DNA of 64,000 nucleotides from Argonema galeatum A003/A1. GTDB lineage: Bacteria > Cyanobacteriota > Cyanobacteriia > Cyanobacteriales > Aerosakkonemataceae. How positions within the stretch are numbered: the first letter of the stretch is position 1; the number at the start of each line of letters is the position of its first letter. Location: contig NZ_JAIQZM010000019.1 in the NCBI RefSeq assembly GCF_023333595.1, forward strand, positions 1 to 64,000, given 5' to 3'. The position numbers and the translations under genes are program-made. Under the pieces are notes generated by a model, which saw only the letters and a list, made by a program, of their open reading frames with translations, was not told the DNA's origin and searched no databases. Of this stretch, positions 18,378 to 26,406 are shown in pieces.

Positions 18378-18680
18378 ATGACAAAATACTCTGGTGACAA
18401 GCAACCGGATGAAAGTTTACGCAAATCAGTCTTTAATGACCAGTTCCAAGAAGACCTTAAGTATTGGAAAAAAACAGACCCCAATATGTTAAAGCGTATC
18501 CGCAAGCTAATTGAGGGTATTGTGGATGACCCATATAAGGGGATTGGAAAGCCAGAGCCTCTTAAATATATGGGTGCTGATGTGTGGTCGCGTCGCATAA
18601 ACGAAGAGCATCGTATCGTCTATTTAGTTAGCGCCGACCAGATTGATTTTTTACAGGCTCGATACCATTACGAAAAATAA
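18378..18680 (+). CDS. yoeB: YoeB/Txe-family mRNA interferase toxin
   Basis: The domain runs from residue 10 of this call: FNDQFQEDLKYWKKTDPNML, GIGKPEPLKYMGADVWSRRI, NEEHRIVYLV and the terminal ARYHYEK. These are the YoeB hallmarks, including the catalytic Glu/Arg region and the C-terminal His-Tyr. YoeB proteins cut mRNA on the ribosome. The frame is open to an ATG at 18258 that also has a good ribosome binding site (TAAGGAG); the extra 40 residues are not part of the family, and the ATG at 18378 follows GCGAGGAAG. The toxin gene precedes the antitoxin, the reverse of the common order. Confidence 0.85.
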   Translation: MTKYSGDKQPDESLRKSVFNDQFQEDLKYWKKTDPNMLKRIRKLIEGIVDDPYKGIGKPEPLKYMGADVWSRRINEEHRIVYLVSADQIDFLQARYHYEK

Positions 18681-18697
18681 TTGGAAACTTTGGAAAA

Positions 18698-18979
18698 ATG
18701 TCAACTCAGATAATGTACGAACAGGCTCAAGCTAAATTAAACGAACTCTGCAATCAAGTTGTGAAAAATCGAGACGTAGTTATTATCGACAGGGAGGGTG
18801 GCGAGAATGTTGCACTAATTGCTGCTGACGAGTTAAGTAGTATGCAAGAAACCATCTACCTACTTAGCTCACCTTCTAATGCAGTTCGTTTATATGCCGC
18901 TATGGAGCAAGCGAAAACTCGCACTGTTAAACCTCAAACTATTGATGAACTGTTTGAGGAATTACAGCTAGATGAATAA
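18698..18979 (+). CDS. yefM: YefM/Phd-family antitoxin
   Basis: A 93-residue protein. The start pattern YEQAQAKLNELCNQVVKNRD followed by IDREGGENVALIAADELSS is the YefM/Phd DNA-binding fold, and the acidic tail IDELFEELQLDE is the toxin-binding part. It begins 17 bases after the YoeB stop. The pair should form an autoregulated complex; no operator was identified. Such modules often accompany defence loci. Confidence 0.88.
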   Translation: MSTQIMYEQAQAKLNELCNQVVKNRDVVIIDREGGENVALIAADELSSMQETIYLLSSPSNAVRLYAAMEQAKTRTVKPQTIDELFEELQLDE

Positions 18980-19002
18980 ATTTAGTTGGATGAAGGTTTG
19001 AT

Positions 19003-19315
19003 ATGAAGACAAAGCCTTTTAGTGAATTGCGAAAGCAGATGACACCGGAGCGAAGAGCGCGAAACGAAATTCGTGCTAAATAAAATCGCTTTACTCCATC
19101 TTAATCTTGCTGAACTACTGCAAGAGTCATTGGAAGTTACAAATGACGATTTTGGGAAAGACATCGGCGTTATTAAGTCTGCTTTATCCGAGTTGGAGAA
19201 CCCAGAGGATATTTCAGTCTCAAATCTCTCCCGGTACATCAAAGCTCTGGGTGGAAATTTAAAAATAGTAGCTGATTTTCCTGACAAGGAAATCGTTATT
19301 TCTCAATTTGAATGA
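19003..19315 (+). pseudogene. Frameshifted XRE-family regulator (HigA-like)
   Basis: The ATG at 19003 opens MKTKPFSELRKQMTPERRAR and stops at 19081. A second frame overlapping it from 19073 continues the same protein: LNLAELLQESLEV, IKSALSELENPEDISVSNLS and the C-terminal YIKALGGNLKIVADFP. Together they rebuild a typical ~100-residue XRE/HigA-type antitoxin with one frameshift near 19075-19082. The helix-turn-helix core also looks eroded. It is probably non-functional. It lies directly after the YoeB/YefM pair. Confidence 0.75.
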
Positions 19316-19434
19316 CCGCTACTCAGTAATACCCAGAGGAGACGAGAAAGGAATAGTAAAAAATACTCGAAAATAAGAAGCTATTAGAGAGTATTCTCCA
19401 AAGCTAATCCCGTTCTCTCCTTAATCTACTAATG

Positions 19435-19459
19435 GCTTGACTTTTTGAAAAAGTCAAGC
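19435..19459. terminator. Hairpin between toxin-antitoxin region and array remnant
   Basis: GCTTGACTTTTT and AAAAAGTCAAGC are perfect 12-bp arms around one central base. The internal T and A runs make it a plausible bidirectional terminator, but no U tract follows the full stem. Confidence 0.4.
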
Positions 19460-19510
19460 TATATTTTAGAAGACTAGAGAGTTTAAGTATTCCGAAAATA
19501 CTTTAAATAA

Positions 19511-19602
19511 GTTTTACAACTTACCCCGCAAGGGGATGGAAACACGCCTCTAGTATGGTGATTGAACAGTTGTTTCAGTTTCACCAATTCCCCGCAAGGG
19601 GA
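19511..19602 (+). CRISPR. Degenerate CRISPR remnant (one repeat plus partial repeat)
   Basis: Bases 19511-19543 read as a cyanobacterial type III/I-D style repeat: GTTTTACAACTTACCCCG, AAGGGG and the terminal ATGGAAAC. About 66 nt downstream the palindromic core CCCCGCAAGGGGA recurs at 19590-19602 in a decayed context, leaving roughly 35 nt of spacer between. This would be a single repeat-spacer unit with a degenerate last repeat. No further repeats occur in the window. It lies about 1.4 kb beyond the end of the cas operon. Confidence 0.6.
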
Positions 19603-19706
19603 CTCTAGTTTAATATCGCGATCGCCCCTACGCTCCCATCAAGGGCGATCGCTCTCAATCTATGCTAAAATTAGCAAAAATAGATAAATTTATTTAAGAG
19701 GTTATT

Positions 19707-20324
19707 ATGCCTTTCAGTGCTTATAAAACCGTTGATGCTGTTGTCAAAGAATTTCAAATTACCTACACTCAATCTAACTTTATCCTAGAAAAAGAGTTTA
19801 ATATCCCCGACTATTTTCGCGAAGATTTGGAAATAGTGATGCAAGACGGTGCAGCCGACTGTTCTGAATTTGCAATTTGTGAAAATCTGATTTATCCAGT
19901 TTTGAAAGAAGTTTGGAAGCAGTATCGCCAAAATTTTATCTTGTGGAGTCACAAGTCTTTAACATTCGACGAGAAGCTTTCAGGATTTCCTGAGTATGTA
20001 CTGGCGAAAAAATCCCCATTAGGAAATGTTGTTTTTGATAAACCTTACTTTATCCTCATAGAAGCAAAACAGGATAATTTTGAGGCGGGATGGGCGCAGT
20101 GTATGGCGGAGATGCTTGCTGCACAAAAGCTGAACGAAAAACCAGAACAAGAAGTGTTTGGAATTGCTTCTAATGGAGGAGTTTGGCAATTTGGCAAACT
20201 TAAAGCCAATGTTTTTACTCGCAATCAAATTTTCTACACAATTCAGGAATTAGATAAACTTTTTGCTGCTGTCAATTATGTGTTTCAGCAGTGCGAATTA
20301 CTACTGAATGCTGAGGTTGTGTAG
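19707..20324 (+). CDS. PD-(D/E)XK-like protein, paralogue B
   Basis: A 205-residue paralogue of the 14317-14937 gene, aligning along the whole length. The candidate catalytic positions are kept: SEFAICENLIYPVLKEVW, YFILIEAKQDNF and WAQCMAEMLAAQ, and the C-terminus FYTIQELDKLFAAVNYVFQQ is identical. It starts after AAGAGGTTATT. It has no close neighbours other than the CRISPR remnant upstream. Duplication across the cas locus suggests either a function tied to the system or a locally duplicated selfish gene. No named family is known to me. Confidence 0.78.
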   Translation: MPFSAYKTVDAVVKEFQITYTQSNFILEKEFNIPDYFREDLEIVMQDGAADCSEFAICENLIYPVLKEVWKQYRQNFILWSHKSLTFDEKLSGFPEYVLAKKSPLGNVVFDKPYFILIEAKQDNFEAGWAQCMAEMLAAQKLNEKPEQEVFGIASNGGVWQFGKLKANVFTRNQIFYTIQELDKLFAAVNYVFQQCELLLNAEVV

Positions 20325-20450
20325 TTAGAATTGAGTTTATTCCCATATCGACGCCTGTTTCCACACCTCACTGGATTTCTCCCAGAAGCAGCTCTAGGTT
20401 AAGCCCAGGCAGTATGATAATGAAGACGGTGTAAAGAAATGTAAACAGCT

Positions 20451-21167
20451 ATGCAGGACAAAGTGGTTGTTGTCGTTGGCGCAACTGGTGGTATTGGTTC
20501 AGCCTTGACGCGCAAACTAGCACCTAGAGGCACGCGCTTGGTGTTGGCAGCAAGAGATAGCAGCCGATTAGCGACGCTGGTATCCCAGCTTGGGGTAACT
20601 GGGCCAGAGCAAGTTTTGACGGTGCCTTGCGACATCACGAAGCCGCAGGAAGTACAAGCCCTAATGGACAAGACAGTTGCCCAATTCGGCCAAATTGATG
20701 CCCTAGTTAATGCCGCTGGTGCTGGTATCCTCAAACAGTACAACAAACTGGAACCAGCAGACTTGGATGCCATGCTCGACCTGAATTTAAAAGGCAGCTT
20801 TTATACTTGTCAAGCGGCGGCAGAAGTGATGAAGGAGCGCAAATCAGGTCATATCTGCAATGTGGTGGGAATTTTGGGCAAGCACTCAATGGCGATGGCG
20901 GCGGCTTATTCTGCCTCTAAGTTCGGTGTGGTCGGTTTTAGCAAGTGCATGGCGGAGGAACTGAAACGGTTTGGGGTTAAGTTCACGCTGTTTTACTTTG
21001 GTGGTATCGATTCTCCGTTTTGGGACAATGTGAGCTTGAAGGTTGACAGGTCAAAAATGCTTAGTACTGAAACTGCTGCTGATGCTATTTTGTTTGCTCT
21101 TAGATCTGAGCCGCAAGCTGTACCGATGGAAATTAATATTCAGCCAGAAAGTCACTTATTTTTCTAA
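20451..21167 (+). CDS. SDR-family oxidoreductase
   Basis: A 238-residue classical short-chain dehydrogenase/reductase. The nucleotide-binding motif GATGGIG is at residues 10-16, NAAGAG around residue 88, and the catalytic YSASK around residue 158. ARD after the second strand suggests NADP(H) preference. The substrate is unknown. It starts with ATG and has no operon partner upstream; hppD follows after 190 bp. Confidence 0.92.
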   Translation: MQDKVVVVVGATGGIGSALTRKLAPRGTRLVLAARDSSRLATLVSQLGVTGPEQVLTVPCDITKPQEVQALMDKTVAQFGQIDALVNAAGAGILKQYNKLEPADLDAMLDLNLKGSFYTCQAAAEVMKERKSGHICNVVGILGKHSMAMAAAYSASKFGVVGFSKCMAEELKRFGVKFTLFYFGGIDSPFWDNVSLKVDRSKMLSTETAADAILFALRSEPQAVPMEINIQPESHLFF

Positions 21168-21353
21168 TCGTTAGTTATAACCTCTCTCCAGAGAGATTGA
21201 AATCAGGAGAGTATGCTGGCAAATTCCATAAGCGCGATCGCGTTTCCGTAACCTACAGGTGCTAGTCAGCTCCTATCGCGACTGGTTGTAACAGCCGTGA
21301 AAATCAGGAAAGCAACGCCTAGACCGATCGCTACTTCCTCATCGCACAATTAT

Positions 21354-22478
21354 ATGCAGATTGACCACGTTCACTTCTATGTAGAAAACGCTCAGAAATG
21401 GCGTGACTGGTTTGTTCTTCAGCTCGGCTTTCAACGCGCAGGAGGTGATGCCAGCAACCACACTAGCACGGAAGTGGTCAAAAGTGGCCCCGTATACTTT
21501 GTTCTCTCCTCACCGCTGACATCTGCCAGTCCTGTTGCCGAGTTTTTGCGCCGACATCCTCCAGGTGTCGCGGATGTCGCTTTTCTTGTTGAGGATGTGG
21601 AAGCAGTCATAGCCCGGTGCATCAGTCAGGGCGTTAAAGTCCTCCAACCCATCCAGCCACAAAAACAGGGTAAGCAATGTCTGAAGCAGGCCAAAATTGC
21701 CGCCTGGGGCTCTCTAAGTCACACTTTGATCGAGCGAATCGGGCATGAGAGAGGGGGAGAGTGGGAGAGTGGGTATTTCAAAACTCAAAACTCAACACTC
21801 TTCGAGTCGGAAGTCCCATTCACTGGTATCGATCATGTGGTGCTGAATGTGAATGCTGGTGAGATGGAGCGTGCGGCTACCTGGTATGAAAAAGTACTGG
21901 GATTTCGACGCCAGCAGACATTTGATATCCAGACTGAGCGATCGGGCCTCTACAGTCAAGTGATGGTTCATCCGAGCAGCTCGGTACAATTTCCCATAAA
22001 TGAGCCTGCATCTACCAATTCTCAAATTCAGGAGTTTCTGGATATCAATCGAGGGCCAGGAATTCAGCATATCGCCTTGCAAACGCCCAATCTCGTCCAA
22101 GCGATCGCCCAACTCAGAGCCTCTGGTGTACCATTCATCCAGGTTCCTCCTACTTACTACACCCAATTGCAGCAACGACAACTATTGCCTCTATTGCCAG
22201 CAGAATTGCAGGAGATTGCCAAACAGGAAATTCTGGTTGATTGGGAAGTATTTTCTGACCAATTGACTCAAGAAGCCCTACCCCTACTGCTTCAGATTTT
22301 CACCCAGCCAATTTTTGCCCTGCCCACTTTCTTTTTTGAGCTTATTGAGCGCCGAGTTTGCTATAACAACGGTCAACGACGGCAGGCTCAAGGCTTTGGG
22401 GAAGGCAACTTTCGCGCTTTGTTTGAAGCGATCGAACTAGAGCAGATGAAGCGAGGCAGTTTAGAGAGTAGGGGCTAG
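21354..22478 (+). CDS. hppD: 4-hydroxyphenylpyruvate dioxygenase
   Basis: About 374 residues from ATG 21354 (MQIDHVHFYVENAQKW), matching the usual cyanobacterial start; the frame opens 19 codons earlier at a GTG. The enzyme makes homogentisate from hydroxyphenylpyruvate, for tocopherol and tyrosine breakdown. The iron ligands are visible: His in GIDHVVLN (residue 161), His in GIQHIAL (239), Glu in FFFELIERR (329). Two features are odd. A low-complexity insert of about 17 codons (21748-21800) resembles intergenic repeat DNA, and the last codons and the stop are supplied by the short tandem repeat that follows. Both spare the active site. Confidence 0.93.
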   Translation: MQIDHVHFYVENAQKWRDWFVLQLGFQRAGGDASNHTSTEVVKSGPVYFVLSSPLTSASPVAEFLRRHPPGVADVAFLVEDVEAVIARCISQGVKVLQPIQPQKQGKQCLKQAKIAAWGSLSHTLIERIGHERGGEWESGYFKTQNSTLFESEVPFTGIDHVVLNVNAGEMERAATWYEKVLGFRRQQTFDIQTERSGLYSQVMVHPSSSVQFPINEPASTNSQIQEFLDINRGPGIQHIALQTPNLVQAIAQLRASGVPFIQVPPTYYTQLQQRQLLPLLPAELQEIAKQEILVDWEVFSDQLTQEALPLLLQIFTQPIFALPTFFFELIERRVCYNNGQRRQAQGFGEGNFRALFEAIELEQMKRGSLESRG

Positions 22479-22536
22479 GGGCTAGGGGCTAGGGAAGAGG
22501 GAAGACGGAAGACGGAAGACGGAAGACGGAAGACGG
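22471..22536. repeat. Heptameric short tandem repeats (GGGGCTA)n and (GAAGACG)n
   Basis: About three copies of GGGGCTA (22471-22493) are followed by about five copies of GGAAGAC (22500-22535). These are the heptanucleotide tandem repeats typical of filamentous cyanobacteria. The first array contains the TAG stop of hppD. Confidence 0.9.
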
Positions 22537-22598
22537 TCACCATTCCCCAATCACCATTCCCCAATATGGGATAATCTTATAAAAAATTAACAATTCTT

Positions 22599-23327
22599 GT
22601 GACCATGTTAAGACTTATTACTGATTTCGACGGGCCGATAATCGATGTTTCGGAACGGTACTACCAGGTTTATCAATTCTGTTTAGAAAAGATTCGGGGT
22701 GAGGATCGGCCAGTGCGACAGTTGTCCAAAGCGGAATTTTGGCAGATGAAGCGATCGCGCATTCCAGAAAAGCAGATTGCGATCGTCTCAGGATTAGACG
22801 AACAGCAAGCCCAAGAATTTGCCCAGCTAAGGCGACAAACCGTGCATCTACCGGCTTATTTCCCCTACGATGGACTGGCACCGGGAGCCGTTGAAGCCCT
22901 GGAAAAAGTGCAGCAGGCTGGAGTCGATTTGGCCGTTTTAACCATGCGCCGAATCGTGGAGCTGGACTACGCCTTCAATCGCTTTGACTTAGGCAGATTT
23001 TTTCCAGAAAATCGGTGCTATCGGCTCAGCAATGACTACGTTAAGACCCGCGACATCGACGACAAACCGCTGCTGATGGGGGGAGCTTTAGCCAAACTGC
23101 CACCAGCCTCAGATACCTGGATGGTTGGTGATACAGAAGCCGATATAGTTGCCGCCAAAACACACGGCATCAAGGTAATTGGGGTTTTGTGCGGCATCCG
23201 CGATCGCGCCTCCCTAGAAGCCTACAATCCCGATGCGATCGTCGCCGATCTCAGCGAAGCCGTAGTTCTAGTTCTGAATCAATCCCGGCAACAAAATCAG
23301 CACTTACCCATTTCCACGGGGAACTGA
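22599..23327 (+). CDS. HAD-superfamily hydrolase
   Basis: A 242-residue phosphatase-like protein. Motif I is ITDFDGPIIDVS (nucleophile Asp at about residue 9-11), a long helical cap follows, motif II is LTMRR near residue 112, and the late motif is MVGDTEADIVAAK. The size and the cap are like phosphoglycolate-phosphatase-type HAD enzymes, but the substrate cannot be told. The start may be GTG 22599 or ATG 22605. A hairpin terminator follows directly. Confidence 0.9.
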   Translation: MTMLRLITDFDGPIIDVSERYYQVYQFCLEKIRGEDRPVRQLSKAEFWQMKRSRIPEKQIAIVSGLDEQQAQEFAQLRRQTVHLPAYFPYDGLAPGAVEALEKVQQAGVDLAVLTMRRIVELDYAFNRFDLGRFFPENRCYRLSNDYVKTRDIDDKPLLMGGALAKLPPASDTWMVGDTEADIVAAKTHGIKVIGVLCGIRDRASLEAYNPDAIVADLSEAVVLVLNQSRQQNQHLPISTGN

Positions 23328-23350
23328 GCTTCAAACTGAAGCCCTTTTTT
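23328..23350 (+). terminator. Rho-independent terminator after the HAD gene
   Basis: GCTTCA and TGAAGC form a 6-bp stem around AAC, followed by CCTTTTTTC. It starts right after the stop codon. A second, perfect 20-bp palindrome (AGACGCGATTAATCGCGTCT, 23357-23376) lies between this and the convergent gene. Confidence 0.75.
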
Positions 23351-23393
23351 CAAAAGAGACGCGATTAATCGCGTCTGTACCTCTGCTGAAGTC

Positions 23394-24008
23394 TTACTTC
23401 AGAAAGCTGGTAACCAACCAGAGGATGACAAAAGTTATCCAGGCGGCAATTGTTTCCGTTGCCAAAGGGATATTTTGAAATTGAGTTTGGAGTAAAGCGT
23501 TAACCGCCGCAGCCATTGCTAAACCAGCAGTCAAGCCCAAGAGAGACATTAGCACGGCTCGACCCAGTTTGTTTTCCTTGCGAGTGAGAAAATAAAGGCT
23601 GGTTATTACTCCCAAGGCCAATGCCAGAGACGCCACAGGCGGAGAGTAAAAACTCACACCAGCCAAGGCCAGGAAAACACCAGCAGGCCACAGAATATCC
23701 GCTCTAGTGGGGGTATCGATCAGTCCTTGCAGCCATGCAGTGGACTGCTTGACTGCTGCTGGTGGTGTACTAGCGGGAGCCTGAGTTAAGCGCTCAGCAA
23801 AGCGAATGCCTTCTGGAACCTTTATTTTTCCTTCCTGGCGCATCCGCAAACGTTCCATCAGAATGGCATCGTAGGCCGTTTCGATCGCTTCTTGTCGTTT
23901 CGGGTCGCTACTGTACTCAGCCGTCAAGCGACTGCGAGCCGCTTGAATTTCCTCGAAGGTCGCGTCCTCGTTTATTCCCAATTGCTTATAGGGATTTTCA
24001 GCACTCAT
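23394..24008 (-). CDS. CPP1-like (DUF3353) J-like membrane protein
   Basis: A 204-residue protein. The N-terminus MSAENPYKQLGINEDATFEE with QEAIETAYDAILMERLRMRQ is the J-like region of the CPP1 family, in plants a chaperone of protochlorophyllide oxidoreductase in chloroplasts. The C-terminal half has three to four membrane helices (about residues 107-200). In cyanobacteria it probably sits in the thylakoid or plasma membrane; the exact client is unknown. It starts with ATG at 24008 after AGGTTTTAA. Confidence 0.85.
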   Translation of the reverse strand: MSAENPYKQLGINEDATFEEIQAARSRLTAEYSSDPKRQEAIETAYDAILMERLRMRQEGKIKVPEGIRFAERLTQAPASTPPAAVKQSTAWLQGLIDTPTRADILWPAGVFLALAGVSFYSPPVASLALALGVITSLYFLTRKENKLGRAVLMSLLGLTAGLAMAAAVNALLQTQFQNIPLATETIAAWITFVILWLVTSFLK

Positions 24009-24567
24009 TTAAAACCTCCAAGACATCCCATCTTGCCACAGATCCCGATCCACCCCAAACTGGTTCCGGTTCTACGCGGTCTCATATTCTGACACCACAC
24101 GGCTAGTTCCAGCTAGCGGTTGGTTGTTGACCGATCGTTAAAGTTATTACTCCTGCAAGTAGTTTAGCTTGATACCCGGAACACGATCGTTTACCTGTTT
24201 TCCCGCTAACACAGCTAGTTACTAGCATGACAAATTTCTAGGTTATACTGACGGCTTGCTCTTAACGTCGCCCGATTGCCCTAGTAGCACCGACTCAAGT
24301 CAACTAGAACTATATTTCAAGCCCACGCTGTACCCTATGGGGTGATAGTGCGTAAGTCCTGACTTCGATCGATTATCGAAAGTATAGCTACCAGGTAGGG
24401 CATACTAATGCTGGGCTCCTATAAAATCCTTTAAAATGCTGAATACACAATTAATAGGCGAATCTGTCCCCAAGCTTTGCTCGCTATACTCGTCCCCAAA
24501 GCTCGCATCCAGCTTTTCAGTTCGCTAATTTATCCTCAACTTTAACTTTAACTGTGAAGTGGTGGCC
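24009..24567. other. Intergenic region, no gene seen
   Basis: About 550 bp between divergent genes (CPP1-like on the minus strand, response regulator on the plus strand), presumably holding both promoters. Direct repeats of GTCCCCAA-x-GCT near 24468-24510 are visible. I see no tRNA, no small conserved reading frame and no clear binding site. Confidence 0.4.
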
Positions 24568-25290
24568 ATGTCTCTCGCCAAGATTCTTGTCGTTGATGAC
24601 GACCCTGCGGTCCGAAACTTAATCCAGCGGTTCTTGAGTAAGCAAAACTACCAAATGGAGTCTGCTGTTGACGGGAAGACGGCCATAGCGGTGTTTGAGC
24701 AATTCAACCCAGACTTAGTAATTCTGGATGTGAATTTGCCTGATGCCAATGGCTATAACCTCTGTCAAGAAATGCAGAGTCGCACTGGTGTATTTGTGCT
24801 AATGCTAACAAGCCGGACAGACGAAGCAGATAAAATTACGGGATTTTCCAAAGGTGCCGATGACTACATCACTAAACCTTTTAGTCTAAGTGAATTGGGA
24901 GTCAGAGTTGCAGCTATCTTGAAGCGCCAGCGGGTGGTCACTACTGCGGAACAACAACGTATCATATTTGACCAACTGATGATCGATCCGGTGCGTCGGG
25001 AGGTAACGCTCAACAATCAGAGCGTGCCCTTAACAGCCTTAGAGTTCGATCTGCTACATTTTTTAGCCAGTCATCCGGGTAAGGTTTGGCGTCGTTCCGA
25101 GCTGATCCAAGCTGTATGGGATTACGAATACGTAGGAGATCAGCGCGTGGTAGACGTTCATATCGGCCAAATTCGCAAGAAATTGGAAACCGATTCTGGG
25201 CCGGATAAGATGATTCGGACGATTCGTGGTGTTGGCTACCAGTTTGAGATTCCCGATCCCACTGAAGAAACACACAAATCTCAGCCGTGA
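24568..25290 (+). CDS. OmpR/PhoB-type response regulator A
   Basis: About 240 residues. The receiver domain holds the acidic pocket VVDDDP, the phospho-acceptor in LVILDVNLPDANGY, LMLTSRTDEADK (Thr/Ser switch) and the conserved Lys in DDYITKPFSL. The C-terminal winged helix shows LTALEFDLLHFLASHPGKVW and VVDVHIGQIRKKL, the OmpR-type DNA-binding part. The frame opens at GTG 24559; ATG 24568 begins directly with the domain. It is not RpaA or RpaB by sequence. The kinase is not adjacent. It forms a tandem pair with the next gene. Confidence 0.93.
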   Translation: MSLAKILVVDDDPAVRNLIQRFLSKQNYQMESAVDGKTAIAVFEQFNPDLVILDVNLPDANGYNLCQEMQSRTGVFVLMLTSRTDEADKITGFSKGADDYITKPFSLSELGVRVAAILKRQRVVTTAEQQRIIFDQLMIDPVRREVTLNNQSVPLTALEFDLLHFLASHPGKVWRRSELIQAVWDYEYVGDQRVVDVHIGQIRKKLETDSGPDKMIRTIRGVGYQFEIPDPTEETHKSQP

Positions 25291-25523
25291 CACGCTTCGG
25301 TTTCTGGCTCCTTGTGGGCCAGGTTCCTATTTTTGCTCTTGAACGTCGTATTTATCAACCCTAAATACACATCAGCCTATCCCTTTGATAGAAGTGGAAA
25401 AGTTGGGTTTTTCGTTCCCTTGATGCCAATCTTCATAACTGCGTAGCGAATGAATCCACAACTATAATTTTTGATTTGGTTGTGGTGCGTTCAAGTTTCG
25501 ACTGTGCTGCTTGAGACATTACC

Positions 25524-26270
25524 ATGAAAACCGACGTAGCTCGCAAAAAGATCCTTGTCGTTGATGACGACCCAGCAATCCGAAATTTAATCTATCGCTT
25601 CTTAACCCAGAGCAAGCAGAACTATCAAATAGAATGCGCCGCAGACGGTAAAAACGCCTTGGAGGTGTTTGAGCAATTCCACCCTGACTTGGTGATTCTG
25701 GATGTGATTTTGCCTGACACGATCGGTTTTAAAATCTGCGAGGAAATGAAGAACCGTACAGGTGTGCTTGTAATGCTACTGACAAGCCTAACAGACGTAA
25801 AATCTCAAATTATTGGATTTGAGTCGGCTGACGCTTATGTTACCAAGCCTTTTTATGTGGAAGTTCTAGAAAAACAAGTGCAGGCTCTTTTGCGGCGAAT
25901 CCAGCCGACCCCGACTCCTGCACAACAGCAGGTTCTAGTCTTGGAAAAGCTGGCGATCGATCCTGTGCTACGGGAGGTCACCCTCAACAATCAAAGCATA
26001 CCTTTAACTGCATTAGAGTTCGATCTACTGTATTTTTTAGCCCGTCATCCGGGTAGGGTTTGGCGGCGCAAGGAGCTGATTCAAGAAGTTTGGGGTTACG
26101 AACACGCAGGAATAGAAGGCGCAGAAGACCGAGTTGTTGATGTTCATATCGATCAAATTCGCAAGAAGATTGAAGTAGATGCGAGTCAGCCAACATTAAT
26201 TCACACAGTCCGAAATGTCGGCTACAAGCTTGAGGTTTCCAATACCACCGAAGCTTTAACAGGTTGTTGA
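25524..26270 (+). CDS. OmpR/PhoB-type response regulator B
   Basis: A 248-residue paralogue of the preceding regulator, with the same pocket (VVDDDP), the acceptor in LVILDVILPDTIGF and the Lys in ADAYVTKPFYV. One residue is missing before the Lys region (GFES-ADAY versus GFSKGADDY) and the usual DD is AD, which may alter the acceptor geometry. The winged helix keeps LTALEFDLLYFLARHPGRVW. It arose by local duplication. Its targets are unknown. Confidence 0.92.
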   Translation: MKTDVARKKILVVDDDPAIRNLIYRFLTQSKQNYQIECAADGKNALEVFEQFHPDLVILDVILPDTIGFKICEEMKNRTGVLVMLLTSLTDVKSQIIGFESADAYVTKPFYVEVLEKQVQALLRRIQPTPTPAQQQVLVLEKLAIDPVLREVTLNNQSIPLTALEFDLLYFLARHPGRVWRRKELIQEVWGYEHAGIEGAEDRVVDVHIDQIRKKIEVDASQPTLIHTVRNVGYKLEVSNTTEALTGC

Positions 26271-26332
26271 TTCCCTCGTACCCATCCGCTAGAACACCAA
26301 TTGACTAATACTTCTTAGTGCCTTTTTAGCGT

Positions 26333-26406
26333 GTAGGGGCGAAGCATTCGGGGGTGAAAATCTAGGGAGAGAGCGATCGCTTACTCCCCGAATGCGGAGC
26401 CCCTAC
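26333..26406. repeat. Imperfect inverted repeat between convergent genes
   Basis: GTAGGGGC plus GCATTCGGGG on the left pair with CCCCGAATGC plus GCCCCTAC on the right, enclosing a HIP1 site. The hemY stop codon lies inside the right arm. It could act as a bidirectional terminator. Confidence 0.6.

Noticed and set aside
24100..24550. Possible tRNA or riboswitch upstream of the regulator pair
   Set aside because: No cloverleaf, T-loop consensus or known aptamer core could be found.
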